From positions 312,400 through 376,399 of the forward strand of contig VXBM01000268.1 in NCBI GenBank assembly GCA_013400155.1: DNA of 64,000 nucleotides. Direction: 5' to 3'. This document shows positions 12,130 to 26,505 of the stretch, one piece after another; the first letter of the stretch is position 1, and each line of letters starts with the position of its first letter. The position numbers were made by a program, and so were the translations under genes. The stretch comes from Helopsaltes ochotensis. Its lineage: Eukaryota > Chordata > Aves > Passeriformes > Locustellidae. Below the pieces are notes generated by a model. It had not been told where the DNA came from. It worked only from the letters and a program-made list of their open reading frames with translations, and made no database searches.

Positions 12130-14972
12130 GTGAAGGGTGTGATGGAAGCTGCCATGTAGGATTGTACAGCTGCTGCATATGCTATAAGTACTGTGATCAC
12201 ATCACCCTTATTTTCTGATGACGTGCCTCAAGTCAATTCTATCCATGTGTCTTTGTCTCCACCTGACATCTCCTGCTATCATAATAATCATGCTGTATGG
12301 TTTGAAGCTTAAAGCTTTTGTATACAGTATTTTCTTAATAATGCCAGGGAGCCAGGCAGTTTCTGTTCTATAAAGATACATTGCTATAGGCAGCAAAGGG
12401 TCTCAGTTGAAAAATTTTTGATCAAGAATTGACACCAACAAAAATCACGGGTGTTCAGGTAAAGTTTTGATTAGTCCATTTTATAATCTGGGGGGTGGGG
12501 GGAAATAGATTTGCATATATGTTTGGGTCCTGATCTCCTTTTCAGGCATTAGGGTCTCAAGGTGTTTTGGGGTGTTCAAGCTAAGGTTTGGAGTGGAACA
12601 AAACAGAGGTTATGAATTAATTGGAAGAGGGTTTACCTGTGTAACAGCGCAGATCAGGGGAATAATTTAGCCAAGAGAAAGTAGTGTTACAACTACAATG
12701 CTTTATATAATCATGAAGGATGTTTCGTGGAAATTTGAAAAGTAATGTGTCTGTGTCATTAGGCAGACATTTTACCATAAAGATGTGATAAGTTGCAGCT
12801 AAATGCAAAAAGAATTTAAGGGTTATTTTGTGCACTCATGTCCCAGTATTGCAAAAATTAAGTTACCACTGTCAAATGCTTGTCTGAGATGATTTTATAC
12901 CAGTCTTATTCTCTGCTTTCCTCTTCTTTGCAATCAAATGTTTCATTCCCTTCAACCTCATCGTCCCTTCCCATGACATTAGTTTCTCTCTTAATCCTGA
13001 GCAGCCTTTGGGAACCTGAAAGATTTCCTTTAAAAGATTGCACTGAGCTTTCAAATGTCTCCTCAGAAGCATGCTACCTTTGGATGAAATTCTGGTCTTG
13101 ATGCACACTCTATTTTAGGTCTGTCTTCCTGCTCTCTTTACAATGTGTGCACCCAGGGATTTTCAAGCAGGATTCTGTTCTCAATGTAGAGTTCCTGAAA
13201 AACATTGAATCCTCGCATCACACCCTAGAAGATCTGAAAGCAGCCGCAATCTCAGCAGAGATTTACAGACTATCACAAAATGTATTCTAACAGAAGCTGA
13301 GAATCCTGTTACATAGTGTTAAAGGCAAGGGGTGAGAAAAGGTAGAGGATTAGAAGATCAAACTCCCTAAAAGAGGGTTCAGATTGGTTTTGAACACCTG
13401 ACAGAGATTTAAACTCACTCTTTCCAAGCTGTTTTTGTGCAAACAGATTCATCTCTGAGTTGCTAGGAATGACGTCTTCTTTTATTCAGAAAGCTCTCTA
13501 ACCAGTTATTTGAAAAGATTTTTACGTGAGTGTTTTTTCTGGCCAAAACTCATTCCACTCTCCAAAGTCAGAAACAAGCCAAAAGCAAGAATGAATAATT
13601 TACAAAGGGCAGCTGGTCTGCTTCTTGCAAAATCAAACTAGTCTTGGCTCCAATCCTCCTTTAGATCCAAAGCTAAGCCCTGCAGGTCATAGCTATTTCT
13701 ACACCGGGTTTGCATATCTGCCTAAATTCCCCACCTTCTACTGTATGTGTACCTTGGGTAAAGTATTCTTTTTCCTGTCATTTCCTATCCTTAAATTACG
13801 TAGTGCTATTTGTGATAATATGCTTGAAGAGTAGGTGAATATTGAGTGTACCCTGCAGAGGAGACTTGAATTAGCACCTAGTGGGGAATTTAAAACTAAA
13901 TATGTTAAAATAGAGCTACACTCACTTCTTGTAAAGCAAAGCAGCATCCAAATGAATTTCTTGTATATAATTATGGAGTGTGCATACTGGTTCTGTAATT
14001 TAAGAGTAACTTGTGCTCACTGATGTCACCATCACAGGGAGCATTCTGAGGCAGGACATGATATGGTACCTCACCTTTCGTTAAAAATCCTAGCAGTTGT
14101 TGTGAGGTAATGTCGAGATCCCTATCTAAATTGCATGCTTGATTGTTTTTTAAAAGATTTGAATATATTTCCACTTTACCACGCAGTGACTTTTAAGCCA
14201 TCTCCTTTGACATACGCTAACCTGCAGTAAAATAAAATTTTCTTCTTAGAATTAGGCTTGACAATGTAATATCAAGTTCAGTTGTATTTACTTTAATTAA
14301 CAACAGTTCTAGTCCTTTATGTGGACACTGCTCCTGCTGTGTCTGCATAAAACAACAATAATGGAGCCATACAAACGTTTGGAAACAGAAGTCTCTGTTT
14401 CACAGAAACTCCTGTGTGTTCAGTAGGTGCTGAAACTCAGTAAATTTCAATTCCAATTGGAGTGCCGGTTCTTTGTAGTTTGAGATTGCATATGTGAGTG
14501 CTCTTGACAAAGTATATGCTACTGCAGTACAGCCTTTAGAATTATTTTGCAAGAATCCCAACACCAACAGCTGGTCCATATGCAGTTGACAATAGACTGA
14601 ATGTCTTGGCTAAATATGTGACTTTCTTTAGCGGTGCATCTTCAACATGGACAGCAATAATCAACGAAGTGTCAGTATAAGGGCTGGTATAGTCCTCAAG
14701 AGAATCACCTACACCAGTGTAAACACATTTATGCTGATAACTCAGTCCATGCTGTAGCCCTTTGTTTGTTCAGGATATTTAAAAGAAGCTACGTTTTTAA
14801 GGAATGAATTGAGGTGTGCAGTCTGGAAAAGAAAAGAAATAGAGCATAAAATGAGGGTAGCTCAGATGCATTTAGCATCTGCAAACAAAAATCAGCATTC
14901 ACTCAGATAAATAGATTTCCATGTGATTTTCCTTCTTTCTCTCTTTGTTAATCATGAAGCTTTTTTCCTTCC

Positions 14973-14988
14973 TTTTTTTTTTTTTTTT
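14973..14988. repeat. Poly(T) run, 16 bases
   Basis: Uninterrupted T16 in a pyrimidine-rich setting. There is no associated element. Confidence 0.8.
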
Positions 14989-16422
14989 ATAAAGCTAGTG
15001 GTAGATCTGCTCCTGGCAGTATGTTATGTTCAACCATTAGTTTATTTTTTAAGACTAAGAAGAGATATTTCTACATTATAAATTATTTATAAACATAAGA
15101 ACAAAGGGAGGCTGTCAGGGCTGCTGGTACTTTGAGAAAACAGGGGAAAAAAAGACGATGAATTTACGAAGAATACAATTTTATGAAGGAAGGAGGAGGG
15201 AGAAAGCAACTACTAATTATTAACATTCATCTGCAGACAAATCCTGAAAGAATAGGATTAGAGGGATACATTTACATCTGTCTGTCACAAAAAGAATTCT
15301 CATTAAAGGTTTACTAGACTGTCACAAAACTTCTTCTAATGTTAAATTTGAGGGTCTCATGAGGGAGAGGAATATCTCACTTTTGGCCCATCCAATGAAG
15401 TGATACTAAAATAAAAAAAAAATAAAAAGCAAATAAAAACACTTGCATTTTTAGTAAGAGCTCCAGCTGAATCTGCTTAGGTGACACAAAAGTTGATATG
15501 CCATGGAAAAAGTTTTACGTGTCAGAACAAGTTTCAGTAGTTTCTATTTACACAGCCATGCGTACTTTGAGACATGATATGACTGCCACAGCAATCACTT
15601 TGTGAATAGCATTCATCATCTGGACGCTTCTTTTCATCTATAAAAAGAAATCTGCAATAGGTTGCTTTGACAATTCAAGATGCTGAGCCACAGTTTCTTT
15701 GCTTTAAAGAAACAGACATTAAGGTTAAATACATTAAAAGTGCACAAAAATAAACACACTGTGTACGTACAATATGTTGACAATAGCAAACTTCAATCTA
15801 CTGTAGTTTTTGATCAAAGAACTGAATCTGTGGAAAAGAAACCCTGAATCTAGCTAAAGCTGTCATTTTATTTTTCATAGCTAACTAATTTATATTGAGC
15901 ACACATCACTGAGGAAAAACCTAGAACAGTTTTCTATTACTTGAGCCATTGTATCTGGCTGTATTAGTAGGGTGTTCAGACAGCTACACATAGGATCATA
16001 CATAAATTTTACTGGAAGTATTCTACTTAATTTGATTGTGGTTTATGAGCTGGTTTAATTAACATATGCAATGGCTTGCAAGGGAGAAAGTTTTCATCTT
16101 GAGCATTTTGTTAGAGGTAATCAAAATTAGCAAAGAAAAACATTAAAAAATCACCTAGATCTGTCCCTTGCCATGAAAGCACGATACTCTTCAGTGTAAC
16201 CAAATCCAGGTTAAACCTTTGAGATACAGCTATTCCAGTTAGTAAGTATTTCCTTTCAGACTTTGGCTCAGATTCAAATGAAACTTAGAACTCTAATCTC
16301 TGATTTTCTACACATTTATTTTTTTAAGTGCAGAGTGGAGAATATTCCCCCACATGTATTTCAAGACCTGATTGGTGATTATTAAGTGACTACTTTTACA
16401 AGAAAGATTTGAGAGAGCATAA

Positions 16423-16560
16423 AAAGGCCTGATTTTCAGAGGCTAGTTCCAAGGTCTGCTGAAGTTTCAGCTCTCTAGGTCTCTCAGCTTGGGTGCCCAA
16501 AACAGATGCATCCAAATGTAGGCCCATATGTTTGAGCATGTTGCACCACTATATATGCAC
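16423..16560. repeat. Possible ancient interspersed repeat
   Basis: The segment contains GGCCTGATTTTCAGAGGCT, then GCTGAAGTTTCAGCTCTCT, then TTGGGTGCCCAAAACAGATG. This order resembles an old amniote repeat (gattttcagaggtgctgagca ... gggtgcccaaa) that I recall from reptile and bird genomes but cannot name with certainty. A 16-base word inside it (16514-16529) also occurs exactly at 7454-7469. If it is a repeat it is strongly diverged. Confidence 0.3.
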
Positions 16561-19500
16561 TCCCTGGCACTGTTGAAAAGCATACATTCCCTGCAACCCT
16601 CCTACGCTCCTCCCTCTGTTCTGCTCCATTTAGGTCTGTGAACACAATCTAGATTCCAGGTAACCCAAATGGAAAAGTTCTTTTTGTTCCTGTAGCTGAA
16701 AAATTGGACGGTCAAGACTGGAGCCTACAGGGTAGCCCACCTTTCAGCATGTAAATCCCCCAAGCATGCTATACTAGCTTACCTGCAAAGGGTACTGGCA
16801 TTGAAAGGAAATGTAAAAAACCTTGAAAAACTAGAGATGTTTAGGCAGTAATAATAAGTTTTTTTTATTCTGAATTTAACTAGAAGAACTAATAACAAGA
16901 TACTTTACTGTAAAATAATCTATTTCTAAATTTTCGTATACTCAAAGCTTCCTCCACTGACTGTAACAGTATAATCTACCTGAGCTATAAAAGTAACAAA
17001 GCAGAACTATCACTACAACTTTAGGACATACCTTTATACATTCTCAAATGACTTTTAAAAAATGAACTGAAAAACATACAGCAGTGTCCAGCAGACAAAC
17101 TCTTAAGCTTCAGAAAAAACAAACAAAACAAAACACTAAAAATGCCCAAGAAATATGAAATTGGAAATGTCAAAACCAATTGGATTTTATTCCCCTTTTC
17201 TAATCACATATCTTCCAGACTGGTCTTCTTTATGATCTTTTTGGAGTTTTTCCTTGATATTTTAGGGCAAATAACTCTGGTTCAATTAAATAAATATTTA
17301 AGGGGTACAACTATTTTCTTTCTTGTGTTCCCTGTCATGCAGTCAATTATCAACAATCACATTCCAAAGAACAGAAAAATATGCACAATCATTTAATAGA
17401 GGATTAAATTCCCATTTTTACAGTTGGATATCTCCTTTCCCTTACTCATTAGAGCAGGCATTATAAGGCAATTAAAGAAGTAAATGGTGAGACATTTAAA
17501 TACCTACACTAAAGCAACAGTTGAATATTTACTGTGCATGTGTTTTCCAAGATATATACACATTTTTACATATTAAAGGTAAGTGGAAAATAAAATCTTG
17601 GGGTTTTTATTTCAATTTTTGGCCTTTGATTTCAGTAGCTTTTATTTTTGCATCTGAAATTAACATCTCTGCAGAAGATATCTGCATGCAATACCTTTAC
17701 AATCTCCTGACAGACAAGAATTGGTGAAAAGCTACTTATAACTGAGGATTTCTGTTAAATGCAACTCTTCTAATTAATGTGTATATAATTTTTTAAATGC
17801 ACTCTTGTATCTTGGTAATATTTGCTATTACACATTATTGGAAATAAAATTGTTGCATTTCAAGCATTTTTGTTATGACTTAAAGAAGTTTATTATTCAA
17901 GTGTTCTTAATTTTAGAAAACAGGAAAATATGTAGCATAGACAGATAGGTAAAAAGGTATTTGCTGAAACTCATCAAACACACAATTTTCAGAGGATAAT
18001 TACTGAATCATATCAAAGTTTGGAATCTAACACAAGAAAAATTTGTGTGCAAGTGCCTGTACTAATTCCTCCTCTGAAATGAGCCCTTTGCTATCTCTGT
18101 ACAAGGGCAAAATATTCACCTCTAGAGTTTCCTTTCTGTTTGCCAACTCAAACTTGCGGGCACATCACACAGCCTTTCATGTTTAAGCCTGACTCCACAG
18201 CAGCGCTAACTGCAATTACACGGGGATCTACCGCCTCCAGATCGTCCACTCTTCTCTGCTAGGAAGATTCTGCACCGCTGTGATGCACAGTCATCTTTTC
18301 TGTATCCTGGCACCAATTACTCCTAGTGAATATTATTGCAATTTTCATAAAGTGCATGTTTGCTCTTCTTGTTCTATGATTTACATTATTTTTTGGGGAT
18401 ATGTGAATATATGGAAATGTTGGTTTTCCTTAAAAGTAGCTGTATAAATTTTGCAGGTTATATTTCATTGTATAGCGACAGGCTTTATATTTCTGCTTAG
18501 TGTGCTGTAAAGTGGGAGAAGATTTCAAAAATATTGTTGGAAAGTAATCCAAATTCCGGCAGATTTCCTGGGCTTTATTCAGAAAGCCTTAGGTGCCCTC
18601 TTTTGGTATACTGCGGAAATTGCAGGCAGACTTTTAAAAAAAATAATAATAATCTCCACCTATGGGAATCCTGTGTTGAAAATTATACAAATGGATTTTT
18701 TCAAAAAACCAAAAAAATGTATTTCATATGAGATGTTATTATATGTTTTGCTTCAGTATTCGTATTGCATGTGCAACTATGCTTTGACATTAAATTCTCA
18801 AAATGTTGGGCTTTGATTGTGATGACTCAAGAAGTATTTATACTTAAAGGTAGCATAGCTGGAATGCATATGCACAAGGAAAGAATAACTCTAGTTCACA
18901 GGATATTTCCTGTTGAGCTGAACATTGTAGTTATATCATACTATCTCCATGCCTTTCAGTGGCACGGATACTCACGTAACACTAGCTAAGTTCTAGTTCC
19001 AACATCTATAATGCGGTAAAAGGTCAAATTCATTTCTTTTCTATGTTATATACAGTTACAAATGTGGATGTTGTACAAGTTTAGCTGATATGTCTGTGTT
19101 GGGCCATCTTGCTTTATGTAATATTCTACCCAGGTGACTGTCTAGACTAGTGATACTTTAATCTGTGCAAATTTCCTTTGTACTGGTTCTCTTTGGTTTT
19201 AGTATAGGTCCTTAATCTGTTAAAACAATTCTTAAAAACAATGTATCTTCTCAACCCCTCTTCCTCCATAACACTTCTTATTATAATAATTTGAAATAAA
19301 TTCAGAGTCATTTTCTAGTAGTTAACTCCAAATTTGTGCTCAGAGTGAATCTCAGGCGCAGCTAACAAAATAGTTCACTTCAGTTTTAAATAATGTGTAA
19401 GTAATGTTTTATATCAAATTCAATAAGAAAAACAGAAGAAATTTTTGATTTAGAGGACATGAGCAGGGCAATTGTCTTTTCTTTAAATTTTAACTTTCAG

Positions 19501-22500
19501 TTAAAGGAACACTGCATTGCAGGAAAGAACAGGTGCACCGAAACTACATGCTCAACAAAAATAGCAAGAAACCTGAGTTTTGTACTGGGCCTTAGACATT
19601 CTTTATAGATAGTCTTATATTCCACAGAAGTCAACCTCTGTTTCCTTGATCACATCAGCACTGATGCAGAGGTAGATGATTCAGCCTCAGCAGATGGTCC
19701 TATGGAGTAGCAATTTCTGTTCTTGTGAGGGATGTTTGAATCAAAAATCCTTTTCCAACAGGTGCGAACCTTCTAGTAGGAAGTAAATATGGCTCACATA
19801 ACATCTGTTTGCAGCCCTTCCTCATAAAAGAAATGGTCTTTGTATCCGCTTGTTACTGTTGGTATTATCTCTGAGAGCATGAGCTACAATTTTACCTCGA
19901 ACTAGCTGAACAGCAGTTGAATATGAATGACTATAACTTTGCAGACGCATATCAGTACTACCTTTATGTGCACACTGAGGGCAATAGGGCACATTGTCAC
20001 ATCAATTTTTAATCATATTCTCCAATTAAATCAATGGACTGTACTGTTTAAAAGTCAATAACACAGTAAAGCTTGGTACTTGGCTCAAATCGACAGATTT
20101 AGAGGCTAGCCAAATTCAGGATGACTGTACCATAAATAATGGAAGTTGCTTTCAAGTGCTCTCAATCATTTAGCTCATTCTAAAATGCATTGTTACAAAT
20201 TGCACATCTGATGATACAGTTGGACTCCATTTGTAAATACATTTCCTATAATGTGGGATGCGATGTATTATTCATAATATAATGAAGAGCCAGGTAGTAT
20301 GGAGCAAAAATAGGTAGAATTTCATAAGCAGGTAGGAGACAGAGGAGTCATTTGTAAAATCATTTTTAGCTACACAAAATATGATATGATATTATATTAA
20401 ATATATTCTGTATTCTCAACAGAGTTCAGCCCTTAAAAATGATAATAATAGGAATATTTACCTGCAGACCAAGAGCAGCATTTGTCAGCCACTAACTGTG
20501 AAGACAAAAAAAATAAAAAAAATAGTAGTCCCAAGTTTTAGTGTGTTTAACATAATTTGAAATATTATTAAGCATACATGCTTTCATTGTGAGTTTCTCT
20601 CATTTAGTCATTCAAGATTATAATCCCATTTCTCATCAGTTCTTTTCAAAGGACAACTTCCTGTGAGGAAGAGCATGAAGTAGTTCAGAAGAATCTGTAT
20701 TTATCTATAAATTGTTGCCCTGATATGATGAATAATCTAGAATTAACACCTTGAAGCTTGGTAGACTAGATGTGTCTCCTTCTAGACTTCAGAAAATACA
20801 AAATTCTTGATATTTACCAAATCAGTGTTGGAGACCTGACTCATTTGGTCCCACAGATAGAAGTACATTGCAAATTTTCCTGAGTGTCTGCAAAAACAAC
20901 AAGGGTTGACGGTCAAATCTGCTGATTTTGTGAAGAGCAAAACATTCACTCTCTTGGAAGCAGTATTAGTTTTATCTACACTGATTGATATTCTCAGAAG
21001 ACCAAGTCATGACTAGTACTGAGTGTTTAGCTGCAACACTCTTACCTCTTGCCCTTTGTAATTAATTTAGCAGTGCTGGCTACTGCAAAAATTCAAACGT
21101 CTCGATGAGTCACAAAATGGGGATTACATTTACACTACATTTGGAGGGTTATCAATCTTCTTGTTCAAAGTTTTAAGACTTCATATTCTCAATCTATTTT
21201 AACAACTGTGAAGCCTAAAAAAAAATTGTTGGAGGGAATGAAAGCCAAGAATCTCGTGTGAGTCACAATTTCCAGAATCAGACCTTTTAATAAAACAATA
21301 AAATGAAATTTTGATTTTGGTGGAGTCCAGGAGAATTTTGACACTAATGTCTCACTGGACAGCATCACTCATCAGAATTGTGAGGAATATTAAAAAACTG
21401 GAAAAAAATGACTGAAGATAAAAGTTTGGGGTTAAAGGCAGGAATTAGCTGCTGTTCTCTGTGGTTTTGATGACTCAGTTGTCTGCATTGAAGCATGGGG
21501 TTCTTGGGGTCCTATAATGTGTTTCAGTGAATTACTAATGAGGACTAGAATTCTCATCTGGTGTAAACTAAAGAGAGCAATAGACTTACCTAGAGGTGAG
21601 CATGTTTTTTTAGAGTGAGTATGTATTTGTTATATAGCATTAGCATGGAAAAATAGTTTGCCTTGTATTGCAAAATTTTTAGTCAGGCAAGAGAATGATG
21701 GCACCAAAATACCTGATTTCAGGGTTCACCCACAGGGGACTACAGGTTTTACACATCCTAACAAAGGATGCTGCAGTTGTCTGCAGCAGGGATTATAAAG
21801 AACATGAAGGAAGGAGGGACACTTAAGACGAGACAGAAGGACTCAATACTCTGGATGTGTTCTGTTTACCTCATAATGATAGGATGGCAAGAGAAAATTG
21901 TAGTTTGCATTTTATGAAGTCAAGAAAGGGAACAGTGCAATACAAGTTAAAAAGGAAAATGATGGAAGTGAGAAGGCATCAGTGACATTTACATCCCACT
22001 GTCTCTATTAGGGTTGAATGCAACAGCATTCCTTTGTGACTCTGTCATGGATCAGAGCTGTGGAGATCTCCAGTACTCAGCAATAGCATCTCAATATTCT
22101 AAGTTTAGATTTTATATGGTCAACAGAAACCATGCATCCAAAGTTTTTCTGATACTGCCCTTACACCTTTACCAGCCTATCTTACACACTTTACATTATT
22201 TGATACATCCAACATCTTTCTTAGTCTCCGGGTCTTTCCACATTTGTCTTCTAGTCTTTCCTGTCCATGGATTTCTGAGCCTCCAATTCATCCTGCAGGC
22301 TTTCCCCATCCTTCCAGCTCTAACTCTCTAGTCTATTCTAGCCAAAACTCATCTGTGATGAGATGAAAGATCATTCTGTGGAATCAGAATGTTTTTTGCA
22401 GGGGTTTCATAAAGACATGAGGTGTGCCTATCAGAAGTTTATATCTAGAAAACTATGTTGTGGCTAGGAATGAACGTTTCCTAAAAAATACAGATATGTG

Positions 22501-25500
22501 GTAGTTATAGCTTAGAAATGATGGCTTTTTTACAAACTGATCTTTTCACCAAAGATTTAATCATTTTAGTCCCTTCATATATCCCTATAGTAAATTAATA
22601 CAGTGATTTGAATACTGTTGTTCAATAATTAGTGTTGCTTCACCTTCAAACCTCAATATCAATTGTGCTTCCCAGACCTCACAGCAGTCATGATTCATTC
22701 CCATCACTATGATGCCATTTCAGATCAAAACCACTAGAGTGATAGTCAACCTCCTAGTGGTTTGGCTTTCGATAATATGTGAGAAACCCAGATTCTTTGA
22801 TTTGAATTAAGGGTAGAAGAGTTTTGAACTCTCATACAGTAGGTTGGAGATTCCAGCCGCTGGGAAGGCTGTTACAGGTTTCCTTGATATGAGGAAATTT
22901 CATGAAATCTCAAACATTTTAACAGGCTGAGAAAATTGTTTTCCACTCAGTTCTAATTAGATCATAGGCTCAATGGAAACTGTAATAATTTCTGACTTTG
23001 AAAAATGTGATGTCTCATTGGTTTGAACAGTTAATCAATGATTGAATTCACTCAATAGAAGTTTACTTAAGAAACCAGAAAACAGATGTTATGTCTCATT
23101 CATTTTGCTATATGGGCTCAGAAAGGTAATTACTACCATGACTTGGAAATCCTGATCTTTGACAACTGAATTAAGTTCCTGTGAGTATATACTGTGTGTG
23201 ATGAAAAGTCCAGGAGTTGTGAGTTACACATTCAGGAGCTGACCTAAGGGAGCATTTCAAGATTTTTGAGATTCCTACAGGGGTCAAAGATCATTTGCAA
23301 CTGTAGCCAGTTAAGTACTTCTTGTGAAAATAAAATTTTTTAAAAAGGTAAAAAACCCTTTTGCATAGAATCAAAATGAAGACGTAAAAATCAAGATAAA
23401 AAACCCATGTGGTGTTAAGGTAAATTACCAAAGATATTTCTGGATATTTAACAGTCTTTATAATAACTTTCTGCTTGCATAGTCAGTAATTTTACTTTCA
23501 AAATATGAGACTGGAGTTTACAATAGGCATTCATGTGTGAACACAAAAAAGTATTAAAAAAACTAAAAATAATTATTTCTATATATGAAGTCTTTTCCTC
23601 AGCACATCTTATGACAAACAGTGCTAATGCAATAAGTCAGGAAAGGTCTTCCAGGAAAAGGAAAAAGGAAATCTTGTTTAGAAGGGAACTTCCTTTGTTA
23701 CATATCTGAATTTACCAGAAAAGGGACTAATTTGATGTCTTAAAAAAAATAATCAACGTTTACAAATGTTGATGGGAAAGAAATCTTTTGTGAATCTAGA
23801 AACTGATGTTTGCTTTATTTGCATCTTTAAAAGTTATTGAAAGGTTATTACTAGTAGGTGTTTTTTTAATATACCAGTTAAATTCAGGTCCTGCTTGACA
23901 ATTCCAATGATGTATGGAGCAATAGCTGCTATGATTCTTTTCCTTTCCTGAGCACTTTCGAAAAAGGCTTGAAAAGAGAGGAAAACTCTATTTTTAGCAC
24001 TCCAGTGAGTAGATCAATTGAGTAAGAAATTGCTTTTACACAGTGGGTTTTTTAAGCCTAAATGTGATCTAAGCCATAATATTAGTTGAAAGATTTTCAT
24101 CTGTATTGGAAGGAATTCAGAATCTAGGTATCCCCAGTAACTTAGAATGATTTCCTGATCAAGCACTAACTTTTCATTAAGTCAGCTACCACTTAATTTT
24201 GTTTATAGAGACAGTCTTCTGATCCTTTTGGAATGTCAAGTAAAGGAACATTGTCCAGAGTCTTAAGTTGTTCTGAGATGAGTAGACTTAAAGAATTACA
24301 TCATGATAGTTGGCAATTCCTGTGACCTTCTTAACTCTTTCATTGCTTTGAGATATTTTATTTTCCTCCAGAAAAGTACAAGTAGCTCGCTCACTCAGTG
24401 AAATACCACTTCATTTAGGAATATGGCGCAGACAGAATTATAGCATGAGTTAAGTGACCTTTATCAGTCATACAAAGAAGAATTTGCTTTTAGAGAGGAA
24501 ATTGATGTAGACTTTATCACATGGTGAAATACCTCTGTGTGAGGATAGTAAGCCAGGAAAGGCTGTTGTACACCAAATGGTCTGAAACTGCTCTTCAGTT
24601 CCTCTGCTGACATTTCATTGTTTTATTTTACTCCCTTGATGAAGATACGGAAGATTAAATACTTACAACCTCTTGCTAAAAATATTCAGTCCAGAGTCTA
24701 GGCAAAAAGTTGTCCAAAATGTTAACGTTGGCTTATATCACCACTACATTGAAATAGTACATACAGCTAGAGAATGCAAAAAGGGATGTGGTTTTTGTCA
24801 TAACTGGTGTCTTGTATGTCACTAAAACATAAAGAGCCTTGCAACAGCAGGAACAAAAAATATATAATCTATCTGATTAATAGTATTTTTCCTTATTAGT
24901 GCATTGATCTTTACTTTATAAGGTGATACAAGAATTTAGGTGATAATCCAGTACTTTCACAGATTTTATGTTAATTTTTCTTAGTATTTCTATACTTGAA
25001 TCACAGATTTCTGTAAATACTCAGTTTTTCTATCCATATCATTTTACTTAGGAATTAGTGATCAAAGTGATACATAACTGGGTGGCTGTGCTCCAACATA
25101 CCTGATTGAAACTGTTCCAGTCAGATCCTGCAAAGATGGTCTTGCAGATTCTTAAAACAAATCTTGTAATTAGGAGTTAATGATACAGAGGCTGTAAGGA
25201 AAGTGTCTGCAAAGTGAATGCTATTTTTTAAAATGGAATGACCTTTTACTGCTAGAGAAGCCCCACTGCAGGGATGGTGATTTCTGCAGTGATCTATCTG
25301 TGCTGCTTTTCTTCATGAAAGCTCAGCTCAGATTTGGAACGTTAAAGAGGTTCATGTGGTAATTTTTGTGTTTTGACTGGCACTTGCTGCAAATGAAGTG
25401 ACTGGAAACACCTGAAAGAGAGAGAAAAAAGATTTCCCACCTAATTCCTTCCAGCCCAGGGAACATTTAATAAATTGAAAAGCTAAGAACCAGGAGCTGT

Positions 25501-25907
25501 TACCCTAGTGCTTTATAAAAACTTTTGCTAATGGTTTGATACATTCAATACCTACCTCTGTGCCATACAATGCTGAAAGCTTTTGCAGAACTGAGGTAAC
25601 CTCACTCCCTTTGCCATCACAGTAAATGCACTCTTCCTGCAACCCACACTAATACAATCAATCACTGGAAGAGTGGTAGTCTCTTTATTATTATCTCATA
25701 TTGCATGTTGCCTGTCCCTCAGATCTCTCAATTAAATTCCTTGTGTGAGGATTCTCTCGTATGCCAGGGTTGTTCCATTAGGTAACTCATTCTAAGGGGA
25801 GCAACAGGTGCTCTAGCACAAGAGCGCCCACTTGGCAGATCTGAGGAGAGGCATCAGGTGGGAATGGCCATTTCTTTTTCTAGCAGAGAACATGTTACAA
25901 GCTTCTC

Positions 25908-26500
25908 TGTTGTCCCTCACGGAGTGACCACTCCATCCACCTGGGCTAGCCGGCCACCGCTGATCTGCGGGGGGACACTCCCCCAGATCCCGAGAACCGG
26001 GGGAGTGGCTGAGGGAGTTCTCCCTTGTCACAGAGGGACTGCAGCGACACCGGCAGAGGAAGGAGTCAGGCTCAATTGGAGAGCAAAGTCCAAAGTTTTA
26101 TTCTGTCCTCATAGGGACGCCAAGACTCACAGCTGCAGCTCCAAGAAAGTCCAAGAGATAGGCATGACAGCTGCTTAAGTCTAGGGGAGGTACAAAGGGA
26201 CGGAACAGACCACCTGCCAATAGGAAACAAGGTGGGAGTGGGACAGGAGGGCAAATGAGGATACCTGGGGAGGGACCCCCTCTGTCCCTGCCCCATCACC
26301 TGACGCCCCTCCCCGAGCTTTCTAGAAGCTGGGAGGAGTAGCTGAGTGACAGACAAAGCCCAGAGGAGGGGGCCTGGGGGAACATAGGGGGATTGACAAC
26401 TGGGACATAACACTGTCGGGGAAAGAGAGGCGAGAAGGGGACAAACCATCAAACATGAAACAATGGGGAGCAAAACCAACAACACAATACAACACTGTCA
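25908..26500 (-). mobile_element. Solo LTR of an endogenous retrovirus (593 bp, TSD TTCTC)
   Basis: A GC-rich unit begins TGTTGTCCC and ends CACTGTCA, the TG...CA ends of an LTR, and is flanked by the perfect 5-base direct repeat TTCTC (25903-25907 and 26501-26505). A poly(A) signal reads AATAAA only on the minus strand (26097-26102) and is followed, in that direction, by a GC-rich U5-like region, so the LTR lies on the minus strand. No obvious TATA box is seen upstream of the signal. Neither a primer binding site nor internal gag-pol sequence adjoins it, so it is a solo LTR left by recombination between the two LTRs of a provirus. A 5-bp duplication is usual for ERVL-type elements and some others. 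Open frames inside it are chance frames. Confidence 0.82.
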
Positions 26501-26505
26501 TTCTC

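Larger units (their letters stand above)
12130..25902. other. Unassigned AT-rich noncoding DNA
   Basis: Nearly 14 kb with no gene, RNA or confidently identified transposon. A T16 run lies at 14973-14988, and A-rich tracts occur near 15.41-15.44 and 20.50-20.52 kb. A possible very old repeat is listed separately at 16423-16560. The longest open frames (for example 22014-22331, plus) show no domain and no coding-like composition. Homeodomain-type TAATTA motifs occur but at a density expected in AT-rich DNA. Confidence 0.55.

Noticed and set aside
22014..22331. 105-codon plus-strand frame with hydrophobic stretches
   Set aside because: The hydrophobicity follows from a pyrimidine-rich plus strand, which encodes Leu, Phe, Ser and Pro. 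No family motif is present.
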